A stretch of 64,000 bases of DNA, taken from NCBI GenBank assembly GCA_026898455.1, contig JAPKLW010000050.1:226814-290813 (forward strand), written 5' to 3'. Numbering within the stretch: position 1 is the stretch's first letter; the number at the start of each line of letters is the position of its first letter. The notes under the pieces were generated by a model. That model saw nothing but the letters and a program-made list of their open reading frames with translations. It made no database searches and was not told the DNA's origin. The translations under genes were made by a program, and so were the position numbers. Source of the DNA: Plectranthus barbatus (Eukaryota; Streptophyta; Magnoliopsida; Lamiales; Lamiaceae). Below are positions 9,294-22,881 of the stretch, one piece after another.

Positions 9294-11203
9294 GTATACC
9301 ATAGGTCATAAGATCATTATCAAATTCTATGATCTCTAATAATTTATGGAGTTCCAATCCTAATTTAATTCCAAGGCTAGTATTTATTTCTATGCAATAA
9401 TTATCATCTTGGTTTAATGGAAATTTGTTGGCCCTAATATATCATGTGCATGTAGGCCGAAATGGAGCGGACATAATTAATCGGTCCGATTTCGTTTACG
9501 GGATAATGCATGTACGTGCATGGCACCATTAGTGCTTGCGTATGTATAGTAGTGTTTGATTTTTCATGCGTGCAAGCATGCGATGAGAGCGAATAATCGC
9601 AAATGCATAAGTTTAAATGCAGCATGGTAAATAATTAGTTGTATTTGCATGATATTTGAATACATTAAAACTATGAAAAATATATATTTATGAAATATGA
9701 ATATTATTAAGTTACTTAGTATAAAAAATTTATATATATATATTTATGATTAAGTGATGAATGACACATCTTTCTTGTTGCATTAATCTGAGAATTTTGG
9801 TGGCATTATTTTTTGTTGTATTAATCTGAAAATTTGAGCTCTAAATGAAGATAATGGCTCCAATTTTTGCATTTTCGTTTTTCCTATTATTAATGAAGCA
9901 CTTAATTAGCAATTCACTAATTAAAATATCCCAAAACCCCTAATCATCTCTTCACCTTGAAGGGAACAATTGGTGTGGGGACTGGGGAGGAAGTATTGTT
10001 TATTTTATAAATTTGATATACAATATCAATGTGATTATGATTCAATATATTAAAGTATTTAATCATTATTTAAAGTAAATAATAAAATTTATTCACAGTA
10101 CACTATTAATATGAGAAATGTTTATTACAATATATATTTGATTGGTTTAAGTTTTATTTTTTATATCATATCCACAAAACGGACAAAGTATAATAAAAGC
10201 CTCGCAAAAACTGGATCGTGCATCCACCACTTCGATAGTATTCCATTAAAGATAAAATTGAAAAACTAGAGGGTGTTGGTTTACATTACACCAATTTTTA
10301 ATCGAATTGGGTGTAAATGCACCGAAACCTTATTTAGGGAATGATTTGCGTTTGGGAAAAGTTGGGGTGTACTAGCACTTTTTCTCTATTTTTTTTAAAA
10401 AAGTAAAAATAAGAAATAATAATCGCGCTCAACTCTAAGACCATTCCTTGCGGCAACCACATGTAGTGGTCGGTTGCCGCCATGTAGAAAAGGGAAATTA
10501 AAAAAAATAAAAAATTGGTTTAATTCCTTCAAAATGGACCGACCGGAGGTCTCTTCCCAATTCAATCCAACCTTGCGGACCCCACCACATTTATTTCTTT
10601 ATTTATTATTTGTAACCAATCAAAATTCAACAAGTGTAATATATTTGTTTTTTTTAAGAATAATAATAAAATTGATATATGTTTTTATATAATATCATAA
10701 AAATAAATAAAAAAATATACCAAAATTCATAATTTTTTTTCTCTACAAATAGAGACCAATTTTGATATATTTATTTTTTAGTTTTAAATTAATATATATA
10801 CTAAATCATATTGATTGATCTACACCATTCATAAAAAATAATCAATCTGAACCGTCCGTAGAAAGCACAATCTATGTCAATTCGATATCCACCATTCATA
10901 TTGTGTTGTAATCGATGTAATTTTATTTTGCTTGATCAATGAAATCTACTTTTATTTAATTCCATTACAAAAAAATTATAATTTTTATTATTTTAATTAT
11001 AATAATTAATTTTATTTTAATTTTCTTACAATAATTTATCATTTTTATTATTTTAATTTTAATTATTATTTTTAATTTTGATAATAAAATTAAATAAAGA
11101 TTGTATATAATATTGAGGTTCGATGGTTGGGTGGTTGCTGATAGAGTATGTAAAATTGTTATGGTTGGGTTGGGATGATATTGATGATGTGGATGAGAGA
11201 TAA
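9294..11203. other. AT-rich intergenic DNA, no gene recognised
   Basis: Long A/T-rich sequence without convincing ORFs or element ends. The only distinct structure is a perfect 9-bp inverted repeat GCGGCAACC...GGTTGCCGC at 10450-10480 with a 13-base loop. Confidence 0.6.
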
Positions 11204-11212
11204 ATTAATTAA

Positions 11213-12251
11213 GGGATAAGGGTCAGATTAACCCCTTAACTATTGTGGTAGGAGCACATTAGATCATGTCTGACTATTTGGATCAATTAAGCCCCTCAAC
11301 TATTAAAATTGAGTCATTTAAACACTTAAATTTTAAAATACCTGTTATACCCTCATTTAAATAACACTAGTTTATATGATTTCTCAATCTAAAAAATTAA
11401 ATTGATAAATATTTGAAAATAAAACCTGAAATCAAAGAAATATAATTTTTTATATAAATATGAAAATAAAAAAAATTAATTTTTACAACAAAAATAATAT
11501 CGAGATGCTCTAATATATAAGAATTAAAATATCGAAATTGACTAGAAATAAAAAATAGATTAATTAATATTAAAATAATAAAGAATCATAAATATGGAAA
11601 TAAAATATAAAATATTCAAGTTTCAATAAAAAAAATAATAAAGATTTGAAAATAAATCCTAAAATCAAAGTAAATAGAAGTAATATTTTATAAAATAAAC
11701 CTGTAATAAAAATAATTTTTTTTAAAAAAGACGTTTATGGTAAAATAAAGTTGAAATTCTCTAATATATTATATATTTAAACTAAACTGAAAGTAGAAGT
11801 AAATTAAATTTTTAAAACTAACTCTAGATATAAAAACTTATGATTGAGAAAAATTTAAACTTGATACAAAAAAGTTAAGCAAATCTTAATGCAAAATGTT
11901 TTTCAGGTTTTAAAAAAAATTATTTTTTACAGTATAAATTTTTTTTTGAATGCTTAATTTTTTTTAAAGATTTCGACAATAAGCTTTACTTTTTTTAATT
12001 TCTGAATTATTTAAAATAATTATATTTATGTTGATTACTGATTTTATTTTGAATATTTATCATTTTATTTTTTTTAGATTAAGAAGTTATATATAAACTT
12101 ATCTTTAAGCAAGGGTATAATAGAGATTTTAAGACAAAGTGTTAAAATGAGTCCATTTAAATAGTTGAGGGGTCTAATTGATCCAAAAAGTCATGAAGGG
12201 TCTAATGTGCTCCTAACACAATAGTCAAGGGGCTAATCTGACCCATATCCC
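11213..12251. mobile_element. Non-autonomous Mutator-like element (about 1.04 kb)
   Basis: Terminal inverted repeats of roughly 150 bp: the left end begins GGGATAAGGGTCAGATTA, and the right end read in reverse complement begins GGGATATGGGTCAGATTA. Both ends then share AGGAGCACATTAGA and TTTGGATCAATTA. It is flanked by a perfect 9-bp duplication ATTAATTAA (11204-11212 and 12252-12260). Long TIRs and a 9-bp target duplication are the marks of Mutator-like elements. The interior is AT-rich with no transposase ORF, so it depends on an element elsewhere. Confidence 0.9.
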
Positions 12252-12794
12252 ATTAATTAAATAATGAAGTGGTTGGATGGTTGGATGGTTGGGATGGTTG
12301 TTGTTAGAGATGGTTAATGATAACAAATGTGGGCTAATCTCAACTCTACAGGTAAAAACTCTAAAACCTTTCCCCTCCCTCATTCTTGGATATTATCTTT
12401 TTAACTAATTAAAATAGCATCAATAATTATCTGAGTAAAAAAAAAAAAAAGAGTTGAAATCTAGAATACCCAAATGAATAACATACATAACAAAAATATC
12501 CCTTCTTATGAAAATGTATCTTAAATACCCCAAGGACAAAAAATTGTTACATTTCTTGTTAAATTTGTACTTTTTTCTGAAATCAATGATTGTATAATTT
12601 ATTTTGATTTAATTTTGAAGTTGAATTATGAATATTTCTAAAAAAAAATATCCCAACCCAATCCCGACAGATTTCTCGACCAAAAAAAATTGTAAATTAA
12701 TAATTAAAAATTTTAAAATGTAAAAAAAAGGAGTCGGAATCAGTATTATTTCCGGAACCATTTCATGACCCGAATGCTATCCTTCCTGACCCAA

Positions 12795-13030
12795 ATCACC
12801 CGATCCCGACCCATTTCCTGACCCGATAACCGACTGAATTCCAGATCTTATATTGGTTGTGTCCTGACCCGGCCCACATCGATCATGACCTAGTTTCTGT
12901 CGTTCCCGACCCAGTTCCTAGCCCGATTCCCGACTGAAGTCCAGATCTTATATTGGTTGTGGTCCTGATCCGGCCCACATTGATCATGACCCAGTTTCTG
13001 TCGTTCCCGACCCAGTACTTGACCCACTTC
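12795..13030. repeat. MULE left subterminal tandem repeat, about 100-bp period
   Basis: Two copies of a unit containing CCAGATCTTATATTGGTTGT (at 12841 and 12941) and ATCATGACC, with interspersed CCCGACCC phrases. A comparable array with about the same period sits at the right end. Confidence 0.85.
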
Positions 13031-15087
13031 CCGACCCAGCCCCAATTTTGCCCTAAATTATTAAAAACTCAGCCATTCATCGTGAATACTGGTCCCCCCC
13101 CCCTCGCCCACTTTACCCCCTCAATCGTGCGGCCATCGATCGCTGAAATCAAGTCGGGAAACAAGTATGGAAGACATTCCGACCCAGGTAAGTACTTTTT
13201 TTTAATTTTCAACCGATTATTTTACTCATCCTTTTATTTTATTCGACCTTGCTTTTCATTCTACCTTGCCATTTATATTATTTATTTCGGTCGATTAATT
13301 ATTGAATTGGTGGATAAGTTGATATGTATTTGGACAATATGTTTAGTTTAGGTGTTGTATTTTTAATTTTATAGAATTTATGTGTTATATTGTTTAAATT
13401 TTGTTTGTGATGTATTTGAATTTACGTGATGTTGAAATTTTATTTTATAGAATTTAATTTGATTTACGTGATGTTTGAATTTGATTTTATAGAATTTAAT
13501 TTGATTTACGTGGTGTTTGAGTTTGATTTTTTTGTTGTTAAATTGATTAGTATATAAACGTAGTGAAATGTTGAAATTTTTAAATATTACATTGTTATTA
13601 TGTTATGATTGTATTTTTAGATTTTAGTATAATTTGTGCAGGTTCAATGGGTTAGATATTGCTTACGTGGTACAACTACTAAGGTGAATTTATGCACCAA
13701 AGTGTCCACATTGGATATCATTAAGACTACATTAGAAAAATTAGAACGTGAAGATTTAGTTAATAATTTTAGGAATGGGCCGTTTGGTAATCTTTTATAT
13801 TGGGCAAAAAATGGTACTAGTGCATCACAACCATTGGTGGAACTTTTAAGCTACCAAATTAGGAGTAATGACCCAAATACTTTATCATTTCTTATTGGTG
13901 GGCAGTGTATCTATTTTGGTCCTGGTGAGGTTGCTCTAGTCACTGGTTTTCTATTCAGAGACACTGATTTTGATCTATGTGCTCCTTGTGATCCTTCTGA
14001 GACCTCAGTATTTAAGAGATTTTGTCGTGGTAAATCTGTTACAGCTAAGGAGTTGTTAGGAATATTTAAGAGTGCAGATGTAGAGAACACTGACCATGAG
14101 TTGTACTTGAGAGTAGCCAATATATTAGCTTTGGTGTATTTTGTCTTAGGCTATTCAGAGAAACGTAAGATTGAAAATTGGGTTTATGTTTTAGTAGATG
14201 ATTGGGGGAAATGGAACTCTTTTCCGTGGGGGGCCTACGCTTTAAAGTCGTTATACTACTATTTAAACCTTGCCCCTACTTCTAGAGATGCACTTGGACC
14301 TACATTGAGTTTGGGCGGTCCCATTTGGATATTACAAGTATAATTTAATTTTTTTTACTGAATTTGTTAATATTATTTATTATATGATCATTTTCTAAAC
14401 ATTTAAATGATTTTGAAGATTGGGGCCTATGAGGCCATTCCGGTGCTGGGTGGTGCTTGTGCTATTTTGAAAAACCCCACCTATCTTCCTCGCTTTATAA
14501 AATGGAAGTTTACTAGGCCCGCTGCAGTGAATTGGGTGACATTTTTTGCTCAAGAATAGGTATGTTATTTGTATATTTGTAATCACCATATCATTTTATT
14601 AACAGTATTTTGTACTGCAGATAGAAGCTTCTCGTAACTTAATCCCTGGAACAGAGGAGCAATCTATGGCATACTACACTACCTCCAAAACGCCGAGGGC
14701 ATTATCTGTAAATTATCGGTATCCTGAAAACCTGATACGTCATTTGAGGATAGAGGATGAGGGATATGAGGATGAGCATCGGGAGGAGCATTTGGAGGGG
14801 CATACTGAGGGTGATGCTACGGGGCATGATATACTAGAGTCTTCTTCACGTAGGTGCGTTCATCCGAGGGAGCAAAGATCTTCTTCTAGTGGGGATTCTC
14901 ATGAGACATCTAGATCGCGCAAACTTGATGATAGGATCCGTGGCATAGTGAATGAGGTAGTCTCAGAGAGAGTTATCCCTCATTTTACCCGACTGGTGGC
15001 TGAGCAGACGCAGCAGTTGACCCGAGTGGTGACTGATTTATTCCGGTCAGGACGATGTGCCCATTGTACAGATGCTGAGGGCTTTAG

Positions 15088-15537
15088 ACGCAGCACCTCC
15101 CGCCACTCCGAGCACAGACGCAGCACCTCCCGCCACTCCGAGCACAAACGCAGCACCTCCCGCCAGTCGGAGCAAAGACGAAGCCCCTCCCGACATTCTG
15201 AGCACAGACGGAGTGCATCCCGCCAGTCGGAGCAGAGATGGAGCCCCTCTCGGCATTCTGAGCACAGACGGAGTGCATCCCGCTAGTCGGAGCAGAGACA
15301 GAGCCCCTCTTGGCATTCTGAGCACAGACGGAGTGCATCCCGCCAGTCGGAGCAGAGACAGAGCCCCTCTCGTCATTCTGAGCACAGACGGAGTGCATCC
15401 CACTAGTCCGAGCATAAACAGAGCCCCTCTCGGCATTCTGAGCCCAGACGAAGTGCATCCCGCCAGTCCGAGCATAGACAGAGCCCCTCTCGGCATTCTG
15501 AGCACAGACCGAGCACCTCGTACCACTTAGAGGAGAT
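15088..15537 (+). repeat. 30-bp tandem repeat encoding Ser/Arg-rich decapeptides
   Basis: Fifteen consecutive 30-bp units encode variants of RRSxSRHSEH or RQSPSRQSEQ. Alternate units resemble each other more closely, suggesting growth by 60-bp steps. Two units have CAG changed to TAG (15284 and near 15404). It lies within exon 4 of the ULP-like gene, so it is a coding minisatellite. The reverse strand is also open through it, which is a composition effect. Confidence 0.92.
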
Positions 15538-15769
15538 ACGTAGCTCGTAACCCCAGTATTTTGAGCATTCCGTGCATTCCCAGGATTCTGATCAGTCTCT
15601 GGTTTATGTTGGAGAGTTAGGGGGACCGAATGCTAGCCAGTCTGTGTCGCAGTTTGGTCAGGCCACTGCCACTGAGGAGGTTTAGTTTCCTTTTTTCTTA
15701 GTATGATCATGCTATAATGTATAATGTTTTATGTTTTTCTAAATTTTTATTGATGTTTTTTGTAGGTTG

Positions 15770-17215
15770 TGTAGGGTTTTAACGTGAACCGAATCACCAA
15801 AACCAAACTGAACCGGATCGATCTATGGATATTGCTCATAATTTCTTATTCTCAAAACCCTAGCATGCTCCTATGAATTTAATACAAAATTGTGGATTGA
15901 GAGATTACCGTAAATCCGTAGAGTCTGAAACGATCTTTCGCGTTTGAATTCCAAATCTCAATTCAACCACGCGATTCGATTTAATATGCGGAAACAGAAA
16001 TTAGAATACTAATTTCTAGAATAAATCGAAAAACAGAAAGGGAAAGAAGAAATCTGTTCTCCAGATTAGATCTTCAGGGCTGTGTCCCAATGCTGTTCAG
16101 ATCTACTACTGGTGAGGACTCCGTAGATCTGTATTCTGAGCAGGACCAGAATCGAAATTCTCCTCCCTGAACTCCAAAGTCGGCTTCCACACTACTCTCT
16201 CTCTAGGGTTTGTGTTTTTCAACTGTGTTACAACTTATGAGAGAGAGCTGTCTATTTATAGACCTAGGGTTTTATCCCTAATGGGCTCTTTGGGCTCAAT
16301 TCATCATATTTAATTGGGCTAGACCTGGGACCTAATGCAAATAATAAAGTGGGCCTATAAATTAATTAATTCCCATGTCCACAACCCAGGACACAATTAA
16401 TTAATTAATATTAATTCTTTTTCACCACAGAATTAATACTGACCTACCCCTTTATTACCACGTTGTGAGAACGGGTTGCATTAATTGAGAATCCCTATAT
16501 TTAAGGTTACCGGATATTCATTAATTAATCGGAGCCTCTGACAAGCTCTAACTACAATTAATTAATATCTTATAATTCCTGAGTAGTACCACTCAAACCT
16601 TATCACTCGTGCCTGAACTTAATCAGCCTGCAAGACTTTGGCACGATGAATATTATTGAGCTCCTCAGGGAATGTCCCCATCCTATTACTCGGATATGGT
16701 TATCTAAGTTCAGTCTCAGGCGGTACTACACGAACTGTTGTTACCCAAGATGCGGATATACGAGCGCGCTGTGTTGGCTCTCCACCATGGCAAGTCAAAG
16801 CAACAGTCAACCCGTGCAAACCCCTGAACCTTCGTTAGGGTTTGGACTCAATCAATATAACGAGATCTTTTATTCGCTGATGTCAGACAGACGAATATAT
16901 CTCACTGCGGTCCATCAATACGCCACCTCTGCATACCAGCATGTCAAGTAACCAAGACAGACTACTTATTCCGACAATGCCGCAGCCATCCGAACAGACG
17001 TATCCTCATACGCTGTCTCGGCTGTGATCATGTTTATGTCTCACTAGGTCAAGTGATCATACTGTCTTCTGCGATCTACAACACGCCGTATGATCGTCCC
17101 TATCAGTGAGACAAGAGGATACCATTGTTCATACATGTACGATTGTTAACAGATAGGAGAAATAAACCGTTGTATACACATTGTAATAAATGCTTTCAGT
17201 ATACAAAACCCATCA
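15770..17215 (-). repeat. Copia 3' LTR (copy 2)
   Basis: 1446 bp, TG...CA ends, preceded on the element strand by the polypurine tract GTATAAGTGGGAGAT (17216-17230). Confidence 0.93.
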
Positions 17216-17230
17216 ATCTCCCACTTATAC
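17216..17230 (-). promoter_or_regulatory. Polypurine tract (copy 2)
   Basis: GTATAAGTGGGAGAT on the element strand, directly against the 3' LTR. The same tract precedes the 3' LTR of copy 3 at 63584-63598. It primes plus-strand synthesis in this element class. Confidence 0.8.
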
Positions 17231-17287
17231 TCAAAGCATAACTAAGCTATTACAGAGTATACAGTCCGTCTATCTTGTCTACTGTCT

Positions 17288-20200
17288 TTAACCACTATCA
17301 GTGGTCGGCATCCACCTCAGACCCAGCTCACGAATATGTCTTTCGTAAACTTTCTACGGCAAGCTCTTTGTAAACGGATCAACAAGATTGTCAGCAGTTT
17401 TAATCTTCTTAATCAGCACATCGCCCCTCGATACGATTTCTCGTATGATATTGTACTTTCTCTCTATGTGTTTGCTTGCCCTGTGAGACCGCGGTTCCTT
17501 TGAGTTTGCCACCGCACCAGAGTTATCACAATAAATTGTGATGCTCCTCGGCAAACTCGGGATCACGCCCAACTCTAAAAGGTAGTTCCGGAGCCACACC
17601 CCCTTTTTCGAGGCGTCGGAGGCGGCGACATATTCCGCCTCCATGGTGGAGTCAGCAATGCATTTCTGCTTTGAGCTCCTCCAAGATACAGCTCCACCTC
17701 CCACTCCCAGGGTAAACACATAACCTGAGGTCGATTTCTTCTCATCCTAGTCCCCTTGGAAATCCGAGTCCGTATAACCCACAGGGCATAAATCCTCACT
17801 TTGATAAACTAGGCAGAAATTCCTAGTTCTTTTCAAATACTTGAGGATATGCTTTACAGCAGTCCAATGCGCCTGTCCAGGGTTAGACTGATATCTAGCT
17901 ACCATGCTAACGGCATAACAGATATCTGGCCTGGTACACAACATCGCATACATGAGACTACCCACAGCCGAAGCATATGGTTCAAGACTCATTTCATCTT
18001 TCTCCCGCTGTGTCTGAGGACACTGCCCACTAGAAAGATGAACGCCATGTCTGAAAGGTAGCAAGCCTTTCTTGGCGAGTTGCATGCTGAACCGGGCTAT
18101 CACAATATCCACATAGGATGCTTGGGATAAGCTCAACATTCTTCTTTTACGATCTCGTAAGACCTTAATCCCAAGAATGTAGCCAGCTTCACCCAGATCC
18201 TTCATTTGGAACTGTTCGGATAACCAAACCTTGATTTCGGACATCACTCCCTCGTTATTTCCAAATAGGAGTATGTCATCAACGTACAGTGCAAGGAAGA
18301 CCACGCTCCCACTGACACAAAGTCGTTAAACACAACTTTCATTTTCCAACTGTGCAAATCCATAGGATTTAATCACATCGTTGAAACGTAAGTTCCACGA
18401 CCTTGAAGCTTGCTTAAGTCCATACAAGGACTTCCTAAGCTTCCAGACAAGATGTTCTTTGCCCTTGCTTATGTAACCCTCGGGTTGCTGCATATAGATG
18501 TCCCTACCTTCTTCAAGGTAACCGTTTAGAAAAGCAGTTTTGACATCCATCTGCCAGATCTCGAGGTCCATATGCGCAGCTATGGTAAGGAGTATCCGGA
18601 TGGATTTGAGCATGGCTACGGGTGAAAAGGTTTTGTCATAGTCAATGCCCTCTTTCTGACTATAACCCTTTGCCACCAGCCTGGCCTTGAAAGCCGTAAT
18701 CTTTCCATCCGCCCCTTTCTTTCTCTTGTATACCCATTTGCACCCTATGGCCCTAAAGCCATCCGGCAAAACGGTTTTCTCGTATACATCCATAGCAGTT
18801 ATGGATTCTATCTCAGAATCCATGGCGACTTGCCTTTTGGCAACATCCTTGTCCTGCACTGCCTCTTTGTAAGTCAATGGGTCAGAGTCCTCATGTCCAT
18901 CTTCCGGGCTCAAGTCCAAAGACTCACCCACGAACATGTACCTTTCCGGTTGGAAAATAACTCTCCCACTGCGACGACGCATCGGTGCCGTGTCAGTAGT
19001 AGGTGCAATGACTTGTGGTCCTGCACCTTGCACTGAAGAACGTGTCTGTGGTGCTGTACCTCTCACAGGTGCACCCACATCTACACGTTCCCCTTCCCTT
19101 AGAATTGCATTCTCGTTCTCAATTTCTTGAAGAACGATATCACTCCTTGACCTGTGATTACTCACATACTCGTCCTCCAAGAATCTAGCGTTGGTGCTAA
19201 CAACGACTCTTTGACTCTCAGGACAGTAAAAGTAACCACCTTTCGTTTGCCTGGGATACCCTATGAACAACATTACTTTTGACCTGCTTTCTAACTTATC
19301 AGGTTCCTTCGACAGTACATGTGTCGGACAACCTCATACTCTAAACTTGCACAAACTAGGTTTGCGACCAAGGAAGAGCTCAGAAGGCGTCTTAGGAACT
19401 GATTTAGAAGGCACCACATTAAGCACGTAAGCCGCTGTTTCCAATGCATAACCCCAAAACGAAATTGGTAAGTTTGCATAACTCATCATTGATCTTACCA
19501 TCTCTAGAAGAGTCCTATTTCTTCTTTCAGCCACACCGTTTTGCTGGGGAGTACCCGGTGCAGTCCATTGGGATGTTATCCCATTTTCTGACAAATACTG
19601 CAGAAACTTGTTACCGAGGTATTCGCCACCGCGGTCAGATCGCAGTGACTTGATAGTTTTCCCGACCTTCTTTTCTACCTCAGCCTTGAACTCTTTGAAT
19701 TTCTCAAAGCATTCAGACTTGTAGCGAAGCAGGTAAACGTATCCGTACCTTGAGTAATCGTCAATGAAAGTGACGAAGTACTCGTACCCTCCACGAGCCT
19801 GCGTGGACATCGGTCCACATAAGTCAGAATGGATCAATTCCAACACTTCCTCTGCTCGAGACTGACTAGCCTTGAAAGGCCTAGTTGACATCTTGCCCTC
19901 GATGCAGGATTCACAGACTTGATAAGGTACAGCCCGGACTAAGTCCAATGTACCGTCATCTGCAAGTCTCTGAATCCGCTTCAAGCTGATGTGACCCAGT
20001 CTCAAGTGCCAGAGATATGTAAGATCCTCATCAGAAGAAGTAAGTTTTCTCTTCCTAGGATTATCAATTACGGATGAATTACATGCAATACTTGCGGAAG
20101 ACTTATGATTACAGTTAACAACATAGAGAGAATTATTCAGCATTCCACGACATATAACACCGTTATTACCAATGATAGAAACACCACTATCAAAAATAAC

Positions 20201-21268
20201 TGAATATCCATCAACATAAAGTTTGGAAACTGAAATAAGATTCCGCCAAAAATTCGGCACATACAAAACATCTCTCAATGTTAAAACGGAATCATCAAAG
20301 TACAAGGTGAAATCTCCAATGGCAGCTGCACTCACTTGTGCTGCGTTCCCCATCGAGATGGTAACCTCTTCATTCTTCAACACCCTCCTTGGTGTGAACC
20401 CCTGCAAAATGTAATAAACATGATCAGTAGCTCCAGTATCCACTACCCACGAATGAGTAGAAACCGATGCTAAACATGTTTCCGTTACAAATGCAAATGA
20501 CGTACCTTGTCCCTTGCTTCCGCATGCCTTCTCACTTGAAGTGACACCAACCACCTTCATTTCATTTGACCTTCTCTCCCGTGATCTGCGATCAATCATA
20601 TTCTTGCACACAGTATGAACCACATCTTTCAATGTGCCCAAGCTGTGCTCAAGATCTGATAACTCAGACTCCCATGAAGGTACAAAGGACTGTCCTGCTA
20701 CGAGATCAGTAAGCAACTCCTTGAAAGAGTACTCACTTCTCTTAGCTACATCCTTCATAAAGTCATAGAAAGAAAGTGGTAATGAGTTCAGGATAATATC
20801 GATCTTGGCCCGATCGCTGATATTTCCACCTCCACGTGTGAATCGTTTCATGGTGTTATCCATGATCATCACATACAGTGTCACTGAACTGCCATCAACC
20901 ATTCTCTTACAGACAAGGTCTCTAACGAGATCACAGTTGACAGTTCGTTCCACTTCACCATACGTTCGCACCAAGTCCATCCAGATCCCTACAGAGTTAC
21001 AATAGCCCATGTACTTGAGCTTAAGTTCTCTAGAAAGGTTATCTGAGATTAACTTGTAAGTAAAATCCTCAGATGCCACCCAGCTGTCATAGAACTCCTT
21101 CTCACGTCTAGATACTTTATGGTAACGTGGGGCAAGTGGCATCATAGTGAGAACAAACATGTGTTGTTTAGTCAGGAGAATATACTCAATGCAATATCTC
21201 CACTCATGGAAGTTTGGACCAGTAAGAGGATTGAGAGCAAGTATATGATCGACAGTAGACTTAGACAT
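17288..21268 (-). pseudogene. Copia gag-pol polyprotein (copy 2), four nonsense codons
   Basis: One frame of about 1,326 codons from ATG 21268. Order: gag (IDIILNSLPLSFYDF), aspartic protease (WVVDTGATDHV), GAG-pre-integrase (YLWHLRLGHISLKRI with CESCIEGK), integrase core (FVTFIDDYSR, SDRGGEYLGN, NGVAERRNRTLLEM), reverse transcriptase (KARLVAKGYSQ, WQMDVKTAFLNG, LALYVDD) and RNase H (YTDSDFQGD, EYVAASDA, DNSGAVANS). Stops at 19334 (TGA, where Trp is expected), 18326 (TAA, in place of Tyr), 17747 and 17354 (TAG, in place of Gln) are all in the same frame. There are no frameshifts. Gag lacks any CCHC zinc knuckle before protease. Confidence 0.93.
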
Positions 21269-22881
21269 ATCTGAAATAATAAAGAATCTTAAATAAGAAC
21301 ATACATGTTGAACTTCGAAAACAAATGCATTGAAAACCTTTTAATAAATCAAATACAAATGTTTTCCACTAATTGCCCAAGAGTTCACACCGCAAGCTAC
21401 ACTCGTAGACGTTTACGATGTCACCCTCAACCAGAACTGCGGGTTTTAAGCCCCAATCCATTTAATTTCACTACCATGTCAGGATGCTTTTGACACTAGA
21501 AATTAATAATTAGTGAAAACCTTAGACCAAGCCATCTCTCAAGAACAGGGATGCAATTCTTGCATTATATTCTAAGATGCTTCTAAACAATTAACCAAAA
21601 ATTTAACTCCGGCCAAAAGAGACAGTTTAGCATGACACGTAACCATACCGCACAGCCCTCAAAGCTTTTGTTATCTTTAATTTAAATCAATCCTAGAATA
21701 CTTGTGAAAGAGGTCTACGCAAGCTACACTCGTAGACGTTTACGCAAAGCCCTCCCACTATTCACATGATTTAAATTGTTTGTCTAGAAATCCCAACAAC
21801 CGTACCCATGCACCTCCGGGAACTAGCAAGCTACACTCGTAGACGTTTACTAGAACGAGAGATACACTTACAGCCTAGGACCACTTTGTGGAGGTCTATT
21901 GATTTTAATTAAAAAATCTGCTTAGTATTTTTCTTTTAAAAGGTTTCTTTATGCGCACACATAATTTCTTTTTGTCATTATATTTTCCAAATTTTTGCAT
22001 GTAATAATACAAGCCCAAAAATTCCCAAAATATAATCCAACAAAAGAAATAAATCACATAAGCATGCTTGGAAAGCTGTAAATAATAAAAGCAGTAAAAC
22101 ATGCTTTTCCTATTATCTACACATGCTTAATTGCGCATATAAATAAATCACATATCATACGAGGACAATTAAGGCAAACAAAAATTCCTCGTGGCCCCAA
22201 AATAAATAGAAAATAAAATCTATCTATTACAAATTTGAATTTTGAATTTAATGGATAAATTCAAATCTTCTCAAATCTTCAAGGGCTTTCAAATCTTGAT
22301 ACACCAAATCTTTTGGATTTTTAGGCCTTTGTGATCTGATGATTCGCCCTAACCCTAATGCAAACCTAGGGTTTACACAGGATTGCACAAACCACCAAAA
22401 ACACGAGCCATCGCGACGGGACAGCAGCAGCCGACGACGACCGGAGCCGCCACGCGCGCGCGCACCTCGCGCTTGCCGTGCGTGCTGCGCCCGCGCTAAC
22501 TCGCCCGCGCGCAGGCCGCGCGCCGTGGGTGCTGCCCTCGCGCGCTATGCGCACGCCGCACACCCTCGGCCGCGCCTGCCGCGCCGCCGTCGTCCTCCGT
22601 GCTCGGCCCTCCGTCGGCTCCGTCTTCGTTCTTCGTCCTCGACCCGTTCAATTACATAAATTTGAAAATTACAGAAACTATTCTATTACAATTTCAAATC
22701 TATTCTAATCACGGATTTTCTCGTGATTTTACAAAACAATTCAGCCCTACACAGATATACCACCGCGGGCTGAATCAACGGGTTGCCACGAGGAACAAAA
22801 ACCAACATCCACAATAATAAATTCATACATGCATATTATCGAATTTAATTATGAACAACAGAGCCATAAATCAGAAACCTG
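21269..22881 (-). other. Copia copy 2 leader with triple repeat and GC-rich island
   Basis: Untranslated leader between primer site and gag. Three 25-base repeats at 21392-21416, 21719-21743 and 21826-21850 share the core GTCTACGAGTGTAGCTTGC on the element strand. A GC-rich block occupies about 22400-22645. The gag ATG follows TTATTTCAG directly, a good splice acceptor, suggesting that the leader may be partly spliced out. Confidence 0.8.

Noticed and set aside
10450..10480. Terminator or structured RNA at a 9-bp stem
   Set aside because: An isolated hairpin without adjacent gene or promoter; recorded as a structure only.
13642..14337. Plant mobile domain (PMD) assignment
   Set aside because: The IGGQCIYFGPGEVALVTGF pattern followed by WVYVLVDDW and AYEAIP fits DUF1985 next to a ULP domain better than PMD.
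15047..15526. Minus-strand 159-codon ORF and other ORFs over the same repeats
   Set aside because: They are shadows of the 30-bp repeat; the plus frame joins splice-compatible exons of the ULP-like gene.
15088..15537. CRISPR-like 30-bp repeats
   Set aside because: Units are directly adjacent with no spacers, encode a regular decapeptide in frame, and lie in a plant transposon gene.
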